DNA of 64,000 nt, taken from Nitrospira sp. GTDB lineage: Bacteria > Nitrospirota > Nitrospiria > Nitrospirales > Nitrospiraceae. The position numbers and the translations under genes are program-made. This document shows positions 27,663 through 36,993 of this stretch, piece after piece (position 1 is the first letter of the stretch; each line of letters opens with the position of its first letter). Location: NCBI GenBank assembly GCA_022843785.1, contig JALHMZ010000011.1, positions 1 to 64,000 of the forward strand. The letters run 5' to 3'. The notes under the pieces are model-generated. The model saw only the letters and a program-made list of their open reading frames with translations, was not told where the DNA came from and did no database searches.

Positions 27663-28463
27663 ATGAGGCACCTGTTTTCGAAAGTGGTGCGATCATTGCG
27701 CACTTTGACACAGGGGCCCAAAGGGGGTTCGCCGCTGCTTCCCTTTGTTGACCCCGCCGCTTTGCACCACGATTCTGATCTCCTGCGTCTTGGTACTGTG
27801 TACGGCGGGTGGATTATTCCAGCGAATAGTGGGCTCACGGAGGAGAGTCTGTGTTACTGCGCAGGGGCCGGCGAAGATATTAGTTTTGAATGTGCTTTGG
27901 TCGAACGGTTTGGCTGTTACGTGCGAATCATTGATCCGACGCCGAGGGCCATTCAGCACTTTCAAGATCTGGAGCAAGCTGTACGTTTAGGTACGCAGTT
28001 TCCCGTGAACAACAGCAGAACAGACTATTACTCGGTCACCGATACGCATTTCGAAAGGCTGAACTTCCTACCGGTTGGGTTGGCTGACAAAGACATCGAA
28101 ATGAAATTCTTTTTGCCTCAAAACCCAGCTCATGTGTCCTGTTCGGTTGTTAATCTGCAGAAAACCGAGAAATACTTTACTGCACCCTGTCTCCGCCTCT
28201 CCAGCATCATGGACCGGCAAGGTGACGGCTCGATAGATCTGCTGAAGATCGACATCGAGGGCGCAGAGTATGGGGTCATTGAAGACATGGCGGCGTCGGG
28301 CATTTTGCCTCGGCTCTTGCTCATTGAATTTGACGAAGCCCACACTCCTCTCGACAACAAAGCGAATGAACGGATTGGTCGGCACATCGATCTTCTTGTG
28401 CGTTCTGGCATGCGCTGTGTCGCCGTTGAAGGCAGCAACGCAACGTTTGTCAAAATATCGTAG
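27663..28463 (+). CDS. FkbM-family methyltransferase
   Basis: 266 aa. The FkbM signature LLKIDIEGAEYGVIEDM is clear, and CYCAGAGEDISFECALVERF supplies the SAM-binding start. FkbM enzymes usually O-methylate a hydroxyl of a sugar or polyketide. This is the third methyltransferase in about 6 kb, so the glycan is probably methylated at more than one position. Confidence 0.85.
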   Translation: MRHLFSKVVRSLRTLTQGPKGGSPLLPFVDPAALHHDSDLLRLGTVYGGWIIPANSGLTEESLCYCAGAGEDISFECALVERFGCYVRIIDPTPRAIQHFQDLEQAVRLGTQFPVNNSRTDYYSVTDTHFERLNFLPVGLADKDIEMKFFLPQNPAHVSCSVVNLQKTEKYFTAPCLRLSSIMDRQGDGSIDLLKIDIEGAEYGVIEDMAASGILPRLLLIEFDEAHTPLDNKANERIGRHIDLLVRSGMRCVAVEGSNATFVKIS

Positions 28464-28534
28464 CCTTTGGCTGTGCGCCAGTGTTCAATCTTCTTGAAAC
28501 AGCTTCCCATCATACAGTTCATTTTGAAACAGAC

Positions 28535-29821
28535 ATGCGTTGGAAGGTGAATAATGCGAACGGTCTCATTGCCGGTGATGGCGAGATTGATGCCCTCGTG
28601 GTCAATACCTTTGAAAGACACGGAGGTGCAGCCCGTGCCGCCTATCGGATTTTTTCTGAAATCCGAAAACATCCCCTCACCGTCCGCTACCTTACGTTAA
28701 CGAAAGAGGATCCTGATGATCCTCATATCAGTGGGCACCTGCGCTCATCCGCGGTTGGAATGTTGGCAGAAGAGTTGGCTCGATTGGACAGGATTCCCCT
28801 CCGTTTTTATCCTAGGCGGCAGCAGGTGCCTTTTTCCCTCGACTTTTGGCCGAATCCATTGCGGATACGCCTCAAGAATTTCAAATCCAAACTTATTCAT
28901 TTGCATTGGGTGGGCGCTGGTTTGCTCGGGATGGAGGAACTTGCCCGAGTGACTTGTCCTATTGTATGGACGCTCCACGACACATGGGCGTTTACCGGCG
29001 GATGCCATTACACGCAAGGATGTGAAGGTTTCAAGGGTCTGTGCGGTTGTTGTCCACAGCTTGGCAGCAGGAGCGAGAGCGATCATTCACGCTATCTGAT
29101 GCGGCGGAAAACAACGGCATTTGAAAAGCTTGATATCACAGTGGTTGCCCCAAGTCGGTGGTTAGCAGAGATGGCCGGGCAAAGCAGCTTGTTTGCAGGC
29201 AAACGGATTGAAGTTATTCCGAACGGACTTGACACTGAGGTGTTCAAGCCCATGCCGAAGTCGGTCGCGCGCGAGTGTCTCGGTATACAGTCCGATGTCC
29301 CTGTATTGCTTTTTGGTGCCCAGTCAGTGACAGATCCAAGAAAAGGATGGGATTTGCTGTGTGATGCATTGCGCTATGTGAAGACACCACTGACGTTATT
29401 GGTATTTGGGCATGGAAAAGTGTTTGCCGAACATGTTCCTCATGTCACCATACGTCAGTTGGGAAGCGTCGCTGACGACATCGGTTTGGCTCAAGTGTAT
29501 TCCGCGGCGGATGCATTTGTGTGTCCTTCTCGCGAGGACAACCTGCCGAACACTGTCGTTGAAGCTCTCGCTTGCGGGACGCCATGTGCCGCGTTTGCTG
29601 TTCAGGGATTGCCAGACATGATTGATCACCAAAACAACGGATGGCTGGCGCGGCCATTTGACTCGACGGATTTAGCTCAAGGGATAGATTGGTTGATAAG
29701 GCATCCGGAACAGGAACGATTGCGGCGAGCTGCTAGAGCGAAAGCCGTATCGGATTACAGTCTTGCAGTGATGGGCAACCGGTACATGGCTTTGTACTGG
29801 GAGGTACTCAGGTCGCGATGA
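28535..29821 (+). CDS. Glycosyltransferase family 4 (GT-B)
   Basis: Opens with ALVVNTFERHGGAARAAYRI, the GGAARA block of a known group of GT4 transferases, and has the donor-site region VCPSREDNLPNTVVEALACG with the EX7E glutamates. A Cys-rich stretch (CHYTQGCEGFKGLCGCCPQ) in the middle is typical of the same group. 428 aa from ATG 28535; a GTG at 28481 would add 18 residues. Cytoplasmic, adding one sugar to the growing lipid-linked glycan. Confidence 0.85.
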   Translation: MRWKVNNANGLIAGDGEIDALVVNTFERHGGAARAAYRIFSEIRKHPLTVRYLTLTKEDPDDPHISGHLRSSAVGMLAEELARLDRIPLRFYPRRQQVPFSLDFWPNPLRIRLKNFKSKLIHLHWVGAGLLGMEELARVTCPIVWTLHDTWAFTGGCHYTQGCEGFKGLCGCCPQLGSRSESDHSRYLMRRKTTAFEKLDITVVAPSRWLAEMAGQSSLFAGKRIEVIPNGLDTEVFKPMPKSVARECLGIQSDVPVLLFGAQSVTDPRKGWDLLCDALRYVKTPLTLLVFGHGKVFAEHVPHVTIRQLGSVADDIGLAQVYSAADAFVCPSREDNLPNTVVEALACGTPCAAFAVQGLPDMIDHQNNGWLARPFDSTDLAQGIDWLIRHPEQERLRRAARAKAVSDYSLAVMGNRYMALYWEVLRSR

Positions 29822-29880
29822 AGACCAATGTAATTCCGTGACCAGGCTCGTGTTCAAAGGCATGGGTGTAGGTCTGCCTC

Positions 29881-30789
29881 ATGACGGATATGGCAAATCA
29901 TCAGAGCGGCCCCGTTGTGCATAACAATCTGGTTCAGTCTGGAAGATTCACGGTGAATTCCTTGATTTCCGTTATTGTTGCGACGTTCAACAACGAGGGG
30001 ACTGTACAGCAGTGCATCGACAGTGTTGCTGGGCAAACGTATCCCCATAAGGAGCTGATCGTGATCGATGGAGGGTCAAATGATGGAACGGTCGAGCTCT
30101 TAAAAGCAAACAACGAGAAGATCGCCTATTGGGTTTCGGAACCAGACCGGGGAATCTATCACGCGTGGAACAAGGCTTTGCCGAAGGCGACCGGCGAATG
30201 GATTTGCTTCCTCGGGGCCGATGATTATTTCTGGGATACACATGTTCTGGATAGGATGAGTGAACAACTGGAACTCCTGCCGCCCAACATTCGGGTCCTG
30301 TACGGGCAGAATATGCTAGTAAGCGCAAAAGGGGAAAAGCTCTACCCGATGGGATTGCCGTGGGCAACAGTGAAAGCTAGGTTTTTGGCAGGCACGTCTC
30401 TGCCGCATCCCGGCATGATGCATCACCGGAGTTTATTTGAACAGCATGGTCCGTTCGATGAATCGTTTCGCATCGCCGGGGATTATGAAATGTTGTTGCG
30501 CGAACTGAAAACCGCCGAGGCCATATTCGTTCCGAATGTTATTATTGCCGGTGTCCGACAGGGCGGAATCAGCAGCAAGCCGGACTCCGCCTTGCGCATT
30601 CTGTCTGAGACGAGGCGAGCTCAACGAAAGCATGGGCAGAAGTTCCCACCTGTTCTTTGGGTATGGTCTGTCATCAAGGTCTATCTGAGAATGCTCATGT
30701 GGCGTGTTTTCGGCGAACGGATGACTCGAAGCATTCTTGATCTGGGCCGATACATGCTTGATCAGCCGAAACACTGGACGAAAACATGA
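29881..30789 (+). CDS. Glycosyltransferase family 2
   Basis: 302 aa GT-A enzyme. SVIVATFNNEGTVQQCIDSV and ELIVIDGGSNDGTVELL are the nucleotide-binding blocks, and WICFLGADDYFWD holds the metal-binding ADD motif. Very like the product of 30982-31851; both have SEPDXGXYXAWNK and FDESFRIAGDYEMLLRELK/FDESFRISGDYEWLLRELK blocks, so the two are tandem paralogues. Sugar specificity unknown. Confidence 0.88.
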   Translation: MTDMANHQSGPVVHNNLVQSGRFTVNSLISVIVATFNNEGTVQQCIDSVAGQTYPHKELIVIDGGSNDGTVELLKANNEKIAYWVSEPDRGIYHAWNKALPKATGEWICFLGADDYFWDTHVLDRMSEQLELLPPNIRVLYGQNMLVSAKGEKLYPMGLPWATVKARFLAGTSLPHPGMMHHRSLFEQHGPFDESFRIAGDYEMLLRELKTAEAIFVPNVIIAGVRQGGISSKPDSALRILSETRRAQRKHGQKFPPVLWVWSVIKVYLRMLMWRVFGERMTRSILDLGRYMLDQPKHWTKT

Positions 30790-30981
30790 CTTCCAGCTGG
30801 AGATGGAACCGGGGAATCAGATGATTCACCCTATCTGTGCCGAAGAAGATGCCAGTCTTGTGGAGGACGCGCTCCCGTGTAACATCTCAATCGTTTTCAA
30901 TATTCATCGACCGCTCAAGGTCCGAGTTGGTTTGGTCTTGCCCATGTGTGCCACCAACGCCTCCACGAAGTCATACCGTTC

Positions 30982-31851
30982 ATGAATGCCGCGACCATCC
31001 AAACGCCTCGCGTGACGCTCATTATTGCTGTGTATAATGCCGCATCAACGATTGCTCGCTGTCTCGATAGCATAGCCGCGCAGACATGTCAGTCGCGCGA
31101 ATTGATTGTGATTGACGGTGGCTCTTCGGACGGAACGGTGGATATTCTCCGGCGCAACGCCGACTGGTTCTCGTACTGGATATCAGAGCCGGATGCCGGT
31201 GTGTACAGCGCATGGAACAAAGGGCTTGCCCACGCGCGGGGCGAGTGGATCGGGTTTATTGGCGCCGATGACTATCTGTGGTCCGCGGATGCGCTCGAGC
31301 GCTTGCTGTGCGAAGGGGACCGGGTTTTCCCCCGCATTCGCGTTATCTACGGGCGAGTTGGATTCGTCTCTCCCAGTGGGGAGCTCATTGAGACATTTGG
31401 TCAGCCGTGGGAGGAAATTCGTGATGAGTTCCGTGACCGCATGGCGCTTCCTCACCCAGCGGTCTTGTGCCATCGTTCTCTGTTCGCGGAGCACGGGTAT
31501 TTCGATGAATCGTTCCGTATATCAGGTGACTATGAATGGCTGCTACGGGAGCTGAAAGAGTGTGAGGCAAAGTTTATGGATGGGCCCATTGTAGTTGGTA
31601 TGCAGACGGGAGGCCTCAGCAGTCAGGCTCGGCGCGGCATGCAGATTTTTTTGGAAACCGCACGGGCTCAAGCCAAGCACGGGTTGCGGCCTGGGCGTGC
31701 CGTATGGGCCTGGACTGGTCTCAAAGCCTGTGTCCGTACCGGCATGAGTCTGGCGTTTGGTGAATGGCTCGCCGGTAGACTCATGAACCAACTGCGACGG
31801 CTTCGTGCCAGGTTCAGTGCAGGTGGGAGAACTATACATCGTGGGCTATAA
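30982..31851 (+). CDS. Glycosyltransferase family 2, tandem paralogue
   Basis: 289 aa from ATG 30982. TLIIAVYNAASTIARCLDSI, ELIVIDGGSSDGTVDIL and WIGFIGADDYLWS match the preceding GT2 gene block by block, with divergence between. The 192 bases between the two genes contain an open stretch but no recognisable domain. The pair may add related sugars in successive steps. Confidence 0.87.
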   Translation: MNAATIQTPRVTLIIAVYNAASTIARCLDSIAAQTCQSRELIVIDGGSSDGTVDILRRNADWFSYWISEPDAGVYSAWNKGLAHARGEWIGFIGADDYLWSADALERLLCEGDRVFPRIRVIYGRVGFVSPSGELIETFGQPWEEIRDEFRDRMALPHPAVLCHRSLFAEHGYFDESFRISGDYEWLLRELKECEAKFMDGPIVVGMQTGGLSSQARRGMQIFLETARAQAKHGLRPGRAVWAWTGLKACVRTGMSLAFGEWLAGRLMNQLRRLRARFSAGGRTIHRGL

Positions 31852-31865
31852 CCATCGTCTTGCAT

Positions 31866-33830
31866 ATGTGCGGTATCGCCGGCGTCTTAAAACACACAAG
31901 GTCTGACCTCAGCCTGGTCGTTGCTGAAATGGTCCAAGCCATCCGTTACCGCGGGCCTGATGACACAGGCGTGTGGTGCGATCCATCAGCCGGTCTGGGT
32001 TTGGGGCATGCACGACTATCGATTCTCGACCTGTCGCCTTCCGGGCATCAGCCGATGCGATCAGCGTCAGGTCGTTATGTGATCGTATTCAACGGAGAAA
32101 TCTACAATCATCTCGAACTTCGAGAGCAGCTTGGAAATGTGCCGTGGCGTGGCCATTCTGATACGGAGACGTTGTTGGCGGCCGTTGAAGCTTGGGGCAT
32201 TGAGAAAGCGCTTCAGACTAGTGTGGGGATGTTTGCGTTGGCTTTGTGGGATGGGGTTGAACAGTCTCTGATTCTGGCTCGCGACCGGATCGGGGAAAAG
32301 CCGCTCTACTACGGTTGGCACCGGAATACCTTTCTCTTCGCATCAGAACTGAAGGCGATGGAAGCCTATCCGGGGTGGAGTCGTGAAATTGATCGCGGCG
32401 CGTTGGCCTGTTTCATGAGGTATGCCTATATCCCGCTGCCGCACTCCATCTATGCCGGTATTCGGAAACTCTTGCCAGGGACGTATCTCAGGCTAGCTGG
32501 GACGTCGCAGGGTGGACAGTGGCCTGAGCCGAAGCCGTACTGGTCGGCATTGGCAGCCGCGGGCCAGGATGCACAGTTTGATCTGACGGATCAATCCGCG
32601 ATCGAGGAGTTGGACCAGCTTCTTCGCGATGCCGTGCGGAGACAAATGGTCGCGGATGTGCCGCTTGGCGCCTTCTTGTCTGGTGGTATCGATTCTTCGA
32701 CGGTGGTGGCATTGATGCAGGCCCAGAGCTCCCGTCCTGTTAAGACATTCACGATCGGATTTCAGGAGGATGGCTATAACGAGGCAACGCATGGCAAAGC
32801 AGTTGCGCAGCATCTGGGGACTGAACATACCGAGTTGTATGTCAGTCCAAGTGATGCACGTTCGGTGATACCCAATCTGCCCTCAATGTATGACGAGCCG
32901 TTTGCCGACGTGTCTGCGATCCCGACGCATCTGGTTGCGCGTCTTGCCCGGCAGCATGTCACCGTGGCGCTGTCAGGGGATGGAGGGGACGAGTTGTTCG
33001 GAGGATACAATCGTTATGCGTGGGGCCGTTCGATCTGGGGCGCGATCGCACCGGTACCTGTGGCGTTGCGGCGGATGACGGCGGGACTCATGACGCGGGT
33101 GTCACCGGAGCGGTGGGACCAACTCGGGCGGATGGTCCGCCCCGGTCTGCCGGCTTCCCTGCGGATGTCGGCGCTCGGCGATAAGATTCACAAATTGGCC
33201 GGTGTCATCGATGTCGCGAATCCCGGAGAACTCTATCAGCGCCTGGTCTCACAGCATTGTGAGCCAGACTCGCTCGTCATCGGTGCGACGGAGAGTGGAA
33301 TATGGGCCGATGAGCAGGCGAGACTCCTGACACGACAGGATTTGAGCGAACAGATGATGTTTCACGATCTGGTAGGATACCTGACCGACGACATTCTGCC
33401 CAAGGTGGATCGGGCGGCGATGGCCGTGAGTCTGGAAACGCGCATGCCGATGCTGGACCATCGAGTGGTGGAATGGGCCTGGAGATTGCCGTCGCACATG
33501 AAGATCCGTCACGGTCTGGGTAAGTGGTTGTTGCGCCAGGTGCTGGCCCGGTATGTGCCGCAGCAACTGATTGAGCGGCCTAAGATGGGTTTCGGGGTTC
33601 CACTGGACTCCTGGCTGAGAAGGGATCTGAAAGACTGGGCCGAGGCATTGCTTGATGAGGGGAGGCTCCGGCGTGAGGGCTATTTTGCTCCAGCCCTGAT
33701 CCGTAGCAAGTGGGTTGAACATCTATCAGGTCGACGTAACTGGCAATACTTCCTCTGGAATGTGCTGATGTTCCAAGCCTGGTTAAGCGCACATGACCGA
33801 TCGCTTGCGCCTGCTTTATCTCATCACTGA
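31866..33830 (+). CDS. asnB: Asparagine synthase-like glutamine amidotransferase
   Basis: 654 aa. Starting at ATG 31866 places Cys2 (MCGIAGVLKH) as the glutamine-hydrolysing nucleophile, which decides the start over the TTG at 31860. The N-terminal class II amidotransferase domain is followed by the synthetase domain with the ATP loop LSGGIDSSTV and LSGDGGDELFGGYNRY. In glycan clusters such proteins often amidate uronic acids (as WbpS-type proteins are thought to do), so that use is more likely here than asparagine supply. Overlaps the next GT4 gene by 38 bases. Confidence 0.88.
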   Translation: MCGIAGVLKHTRSDLSLVVAEMVQAIRYRGPDDTGVWCDPSAGLGLGHARLSILDLSPSGHQPMRSASGRYVIVFNGEIYNHLELREQLGNVPWRGHSDTETLLAAVEAWGIEKALQTSVGMFALALWDGVEQSLILARDRIGEKPLYYGWHRNTFLFASELKAMEAYPGWSREIDRGALACFMRYAYIPLPHSIYAGIRKLLPGTYLRLAGTSQGGQWPEPKPYWSALAAAGQDAQFDLTDQSAIEELDQLLRDAVRRQMVADVPLGAFLSGGIDSSTVVALMQAQSSRPVKTFTIGFQEDGYNEATHGKAVAQHLGTEHTELYVSPSDARSVIPNLPSMYDEPFADVSAIPTHLVARLARQHVTVALSGDGGDELFGGYNRYAWGRSIWGAIAPVPVALRRMTAGLMTRVSPERWDQLGRMVRPGLPASLRMSALGDKIHKLAGVIDVANPGELYQRLVSQHCEPDSLVIGATESGIWADEQARLLTRQDLSEQMMFHDLVGYLTDDILPKVDRAAMAVSLETRMPMLDHRVVEWAWRLPSHMKIRHGLGKWLLRQVLARYVPQQLIERPKMGFGVPLDSWLRRDLKDWAEALLDEGRLRREGYFAPALIRSKWVEHLSGRRNWQYFLWNVLMFQAWLSAHDRSLAPALSHH

Positions 33831-34959
33831 GGATTGGTATTTCTGGTCGCATCGGCTGGATCTCGCCCGTGCCGCGCGGGATGCGGGGTTTGATGTGACT
33901 GTGGCCACCCGTGTCACGGATCATGGGGCACGCATCCAGGGAGAAGGATTTCACCTAGCCCCGATCTCGGTACTCCGTCGGAGCCGCAATCCTCTTCGAG
34001 AGCTGTGCGCGATTGCAGAACTGGCTCAGCTGTATCGTCGGGTTCGACCGCATTTGGTTCACCATGTCGCGATGAAGCCCATTCTCTATGGGTCCCTGGC
34101 CGCCTGGATCGCACGGGTACCGGTGGTCCTCAACGCTTTTGCTGGACTCGGCTATGCCTTCACGGAGCCGGAGCGGCGAAACAGTGTCTTGCACAGCGTG
34201 ATGAGGCAGGCTTTGAAGGTAACCGTGGGATTAAGTCGTTCCACGGTCCTCTTTCAGAACGAGGCTGATCGTGATCAATTGGTTGTAGAGGGAATTGTGC
34301 CGTCGATCCGCACACGCATTATTGCTGGATCGGGGGTCGATACCGCTGAGTTTTCGGCAACGCCATCTCCTTCAGGAACGCCGCTGATCATTTTGCCCTC
34401 GCGGATGTTGTGGGACAAGGGCATCGGGGAGTTCGTCCAGGCGGCGCGCAACCTGAAAGCCAATGGAGTGGAAGCCAGATTCGTGCTGGTCGGTCGTTGC
34501 GACGTGGATAATCCGGCGGCGATACCCAAGACCCAGTTGGATCGGTGGGTTGAGGAAGGGGTCGTTGAGTGGTGGGGACATCGGGAAGATATGGCAGCCG
34601 TCTATGGAGCAGCGACTGTCGTTGTGCTGCCTTCATACCGGGAAGGCCTTCCAAAAGTGTTGCTTGAAGCGGCGGCTTGCGGGAAGGCTCTGGTGGCGAC
34701 GGATGTGCCTGGTTGTCGTGATGTCGTACGGCATCGATCCAACGGGATTCTGGTTGTTCCAAAAAGTTCGGCCGCGCTTGCTTCAGCCATTGGCGAACTG
34801 TTGTCCGATGCGCAGATTCGGGAAGCAATGGGGAGATGCGGGCGAGAATTGGTTGTTGCCGAATGGTCGGTTCCCGGCATTACGGGGAAAATGATGCGTC
34901 TGTACCACGAGCTTCTCAAGACCTCTTCTGCGTCTGGTCGATTGCCCGGGTATGCATGA
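33793..34959 (+). CDS. Glycosyltransferase family 4
   Basis: 388 aa GT-B enzyme, like WbpH/PglA-type transferases. LLYLITEDWYFWSHRLDLAR at the N-terminus is shared with GT4 members that act early in O-antigen assembly. VVLPSYREGLPKVLLEAAAC carries the EX7E donor motif, and DVPGCRDVV follows. It begins inside the asnB-like 3' end and ends at an ATGA overlap with the next SDR gene, so all three are tightly coupled. Confidence 0.88.
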   Translation: MTDRLRLLYLITEDWYFWSHRLDLARAARDAGFDVTVATRVTDHGARIQGEGFHLAPISVLRRSRNPLRELCAIAELAQLYRRVRPHLVHHVAMKPILYGSLAAWIARVPVVLNAFAGLGYAFTEPERRNSVLHSVMRQALKVTVGLSRSTVLFQNEADRDQLVVEGIVPSIRTRIIAGSGVDTAEFSATPSPSGTPLIILPSRMLWDKGIGEFVQAARNLKANGVEARFVLVGRCDVDNPAAIPKTQLDRWVEEGVVEWWGHREDMAAVYGAATVVVLPSYREGLPKVLLEAAACGKALVATDVPGCRDVVRHRSNGILVVPKSSAALASAIGELLSDAQIREAMGRCGRELVVAEWSVPGITGKMMRLYHELLKTSSASGRLPGYA

Positions 34960-35948
34960 CCAGAGTGGTAGTAACAGGGGCGAACGGGTTTGTCGGGTCG
35001 GCGCTGTGCCGTCGGCTTCACTCCTCCGGGTTGCTCGTTCGAGGCGCAGTGCGGGATCGGGCGAAATTGTCGCAACATGGGGACCCGGAATCCAAGGGCC
35101 TTGAGTGGGTCGTGCTGCACGACCAATCGCCGGAGGGTGAAACCAGACATGCACTGCAGCAAGTATCGGCGGTCGTTCACCTGGCGGCGCGGGTCCATGT
35201 CATGGCCGACAATGCTGTAGACCCTCTGCGTGAGTTTCGCCGGGTCAATACCGACTGGACGGAACGATTGGCCCTATCCGCTGCCTTGCAGGGTGTCCGT
35301 CGATTTGTGTACTTGAGCTCGATCAAGGTGAACGGGGAAAGCAACGCCCGTCCATTCACCGAACAGGATCTTCCGAATCCGCAAGATCCGTACGGGATTT
35401 CCAAGTGGGAAGCTGAGCAGGCACTCGCTCGGGTGTCATCCCAAACGGGCCTGGAGATCGTCGTTATCCGGTCGCCGCTCGTGTATGGACCAGGCGTCGG
35501 AGGGAATGTTCTGCAACTTCTACATATTATCCGCCGTGGAATTCCTCTCCCGCTCGCATCTGTGCACAATCACCGCAGTTTAATCTATCTGGGGAATCTG
35601 GTTGATGCCCTCGCCTGTTGTGTGAAGGACGTGCGTGCTGCCGGGCAAACCTATCTTGTGAGCGACGGAGCAGACCTCTCTACGCCTGAATTGATTCGAC
35701 GATTCGCCAAAGCCTTGGAACTGCCCGCGCGTTTGTGGCCCGTTCCTCTGTCAGTGCTTCGCTGGATAGGATCGGTCGCGGGAAAACAGGCGATGATCGA
35801 CCGGCTGCTTGGCTCGCTGCAAGTCGATTCGTCGAAGATCGGGAATGAATTGGATTGGTGCCCTCCCTATTCTGTCTACCAAGGGTTCTCTGAAACAGCC
35901 GCCTGGTACCGTGGCCGGCCTTCACAGATCGGTCAGGTTCCGAGATGA
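34956..35948 (+). CDS. NAD-dependent epimerase/reductase, WbpV-like
   Basis: 330 aa extended SDR: VVTGANGFVGSALCRRL, YLSSIKVNGE and YGISKWEAEQAL (YXXXK). Genes of this form directly before a WecA/WbpL-type transferase reduce UDP-4-keto-6-deoxy-GlcNAc to UDP-QuiNAc or UDP-FucNAc. The WbpM-like 4,6-dehydratase at 42033 would make its substrate. Translationally coupled to the GT4 gene by ATGA. The exact stereochemistry cannot be read. Confidence 0.8.
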   Translation: MTRVVVTGANGFVGSALCRRLHSSGLLVRGAVRDRAKLSQHGDPESKGLEWVVLHDQSPEGETRHALQQVSAVVHLAARVHVMADNAVDPLREFRRVNTDWTERLALSAALQGVRRFVYLSSIKVNGESNARPFTEQDLPNPQDPYGISKWEAEQALARVSSQTGLEIVVIRSPLVYGPGVGGNVLQLLHIIRRGIPLPLASVHNHRSLIYLGNLVDALACCVKDVRAAGQTYLVSDGADLSTPELIRRFAKALELPARLWPVPLSVLRWIGSVAGKQAMIDRLLGSLQVDSSKIGNELDWCPPYSVYQGFSETAAWYRGRPSQIGQVPR

Positions 35949-35985
35949 TCACAACAGGATTCATATCCATGCTTGTCATGTTCCC

Positions 35986-36993
35986 ATGATCGAATCATGT
36001 TCGCTGTGCCTGTACGGGGCTCCGGTCGCATCGTTTGCCGTGACATGGCTGGCGATCACGGTGTTGCTTCGCTCATTTTCCGACCGAATCCTGGACCATC
36101 CCAATGAGCGTTCGCTTCACGAGCGGCCTGTGCCTCGTACTGGAGGAATGGGAGTGGCGGCCGGTATTGCCACCGGCGTGCTGCTTGCCTCACCGGTTTC
36201 GTGGTGGCCGCTGTGGATCGGCGCCGCGTTCCTTGTCGGGGTGTCCTTTCTCGATGATCTTGTCGGCCTCCCGATTGTCGGGCGGTTGATTGCGCACTTT
36301 ATCGCGGCGGGCCTGTGCGTGACCGGCCTCATGGCCGATCAGCTGGGGCTTTTGTGGATCGCGCTCGCGATTGTGGCGACGGTGTGGATGATCAACCTCT
36401 ATAATTTCATGGACGGAATGGACGGGCTGGCCGGCGGCATGGCGTTGTTCGGATTCGGGTTTCTTTCGATCGCGGCCTGGCTGGCGGACGATCATTCGCT
36501 TGCTCTCGTAAGCCTGTGCATTGCGGTGGCTGCCGGGGCGTTTCTCCTGTTCAATTTTCATCCGGCCCGGATGTTTTTAGGGGATGCAGGTTCCACGACA
36601 TTCGGGTATCTTGCGGCTGGACTTGGTCTGATCGGCTGGCGGGATGGAACCTGGTCGCTGTGGTTCCCGATGCTGGTCTTTTCCCCGTTCATCGTCGATG
36701 CTACTGTGACGCTGTTGAGGAGAATGGTGCAAGGCGAGCGGTTCTGGCAGGCGCATCGCACGCATTATTATCAGCGGCTTGTGTTAAGCGGATGGAGCCA
36801 TCGAAAAACCTCCCTGGCAGAGTACGGGGTGATGTGTGCCTGCGGGATCGGCGCGCTTGCCTTTCAGCAGATGCCTGGCGGTTATCAACTATTGATCGTG
36901 GGAATCTGGGCGCTTGTGTTTTTCGGACTGAGCCAATCCGTTTCAATCGTGGAACGGCGGATTTCCAATCAAGGTGCGTTCGATGGACAGTGA
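35986..36993 (+). CDS. WbpL/WecA/MraY-like undecaprenyl-phosphate HexNAc-1-P transferase
   Basis: 335 aa polytopic inner-membrane protein from ATG 35986. Family residues seen: NERSLHERPVPRTGGMGV (HXXPXPRXGG), FLDDLVGLP (DD), NLYNFMDGMDGLAGG and FLGDAGST. It transfers a HexNAc-1-phosphate to undecaprenyl phosphate, starting the O-unit. HRTHYYQRLV near the C-terminus is the sugar-selecting loop of WbpL-type enzymes. With the WbpV- and WbpM-like genes the first sugar is probably a 6-deoxy HexNAc. Confidence 0.9.
   Translation: MIESCSLCLYGAPVASFAVTWLAITVLLRSFSDRILDHPNERSLHERPVPRTGGMGVAAGIATGVLLASPVSWWPLWIGAAFLVGVSFLDDLVGLPIVGRLIAHFIAAGLCVTGLMADQLGLLWIALAIVATVWMINLYNFMDGMDGLAGGMALFGFGFLSIAAWLADDHSLALVSLCIAVAAGAFLLFNFHPARMFLGDAGSTTFGYLAAGLGLIGWRDGTWSLWFPMLVFSPFIVDATVTLLRRMVQGERFWQAHRTHYYQRLVLSGWSHRKTSLAEYGVMCACGIGALAFQQMPGGYQLLIVGIWALVFFGLSQSVSIVERRISNQGAFDGQ

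Noticed and set aside
30790..30981. Open stretch between the two GT2 genes
   Set aside because: Starts inside the preceding gene in another frame, with no domain, ribosome site or resemblance to a known protein.
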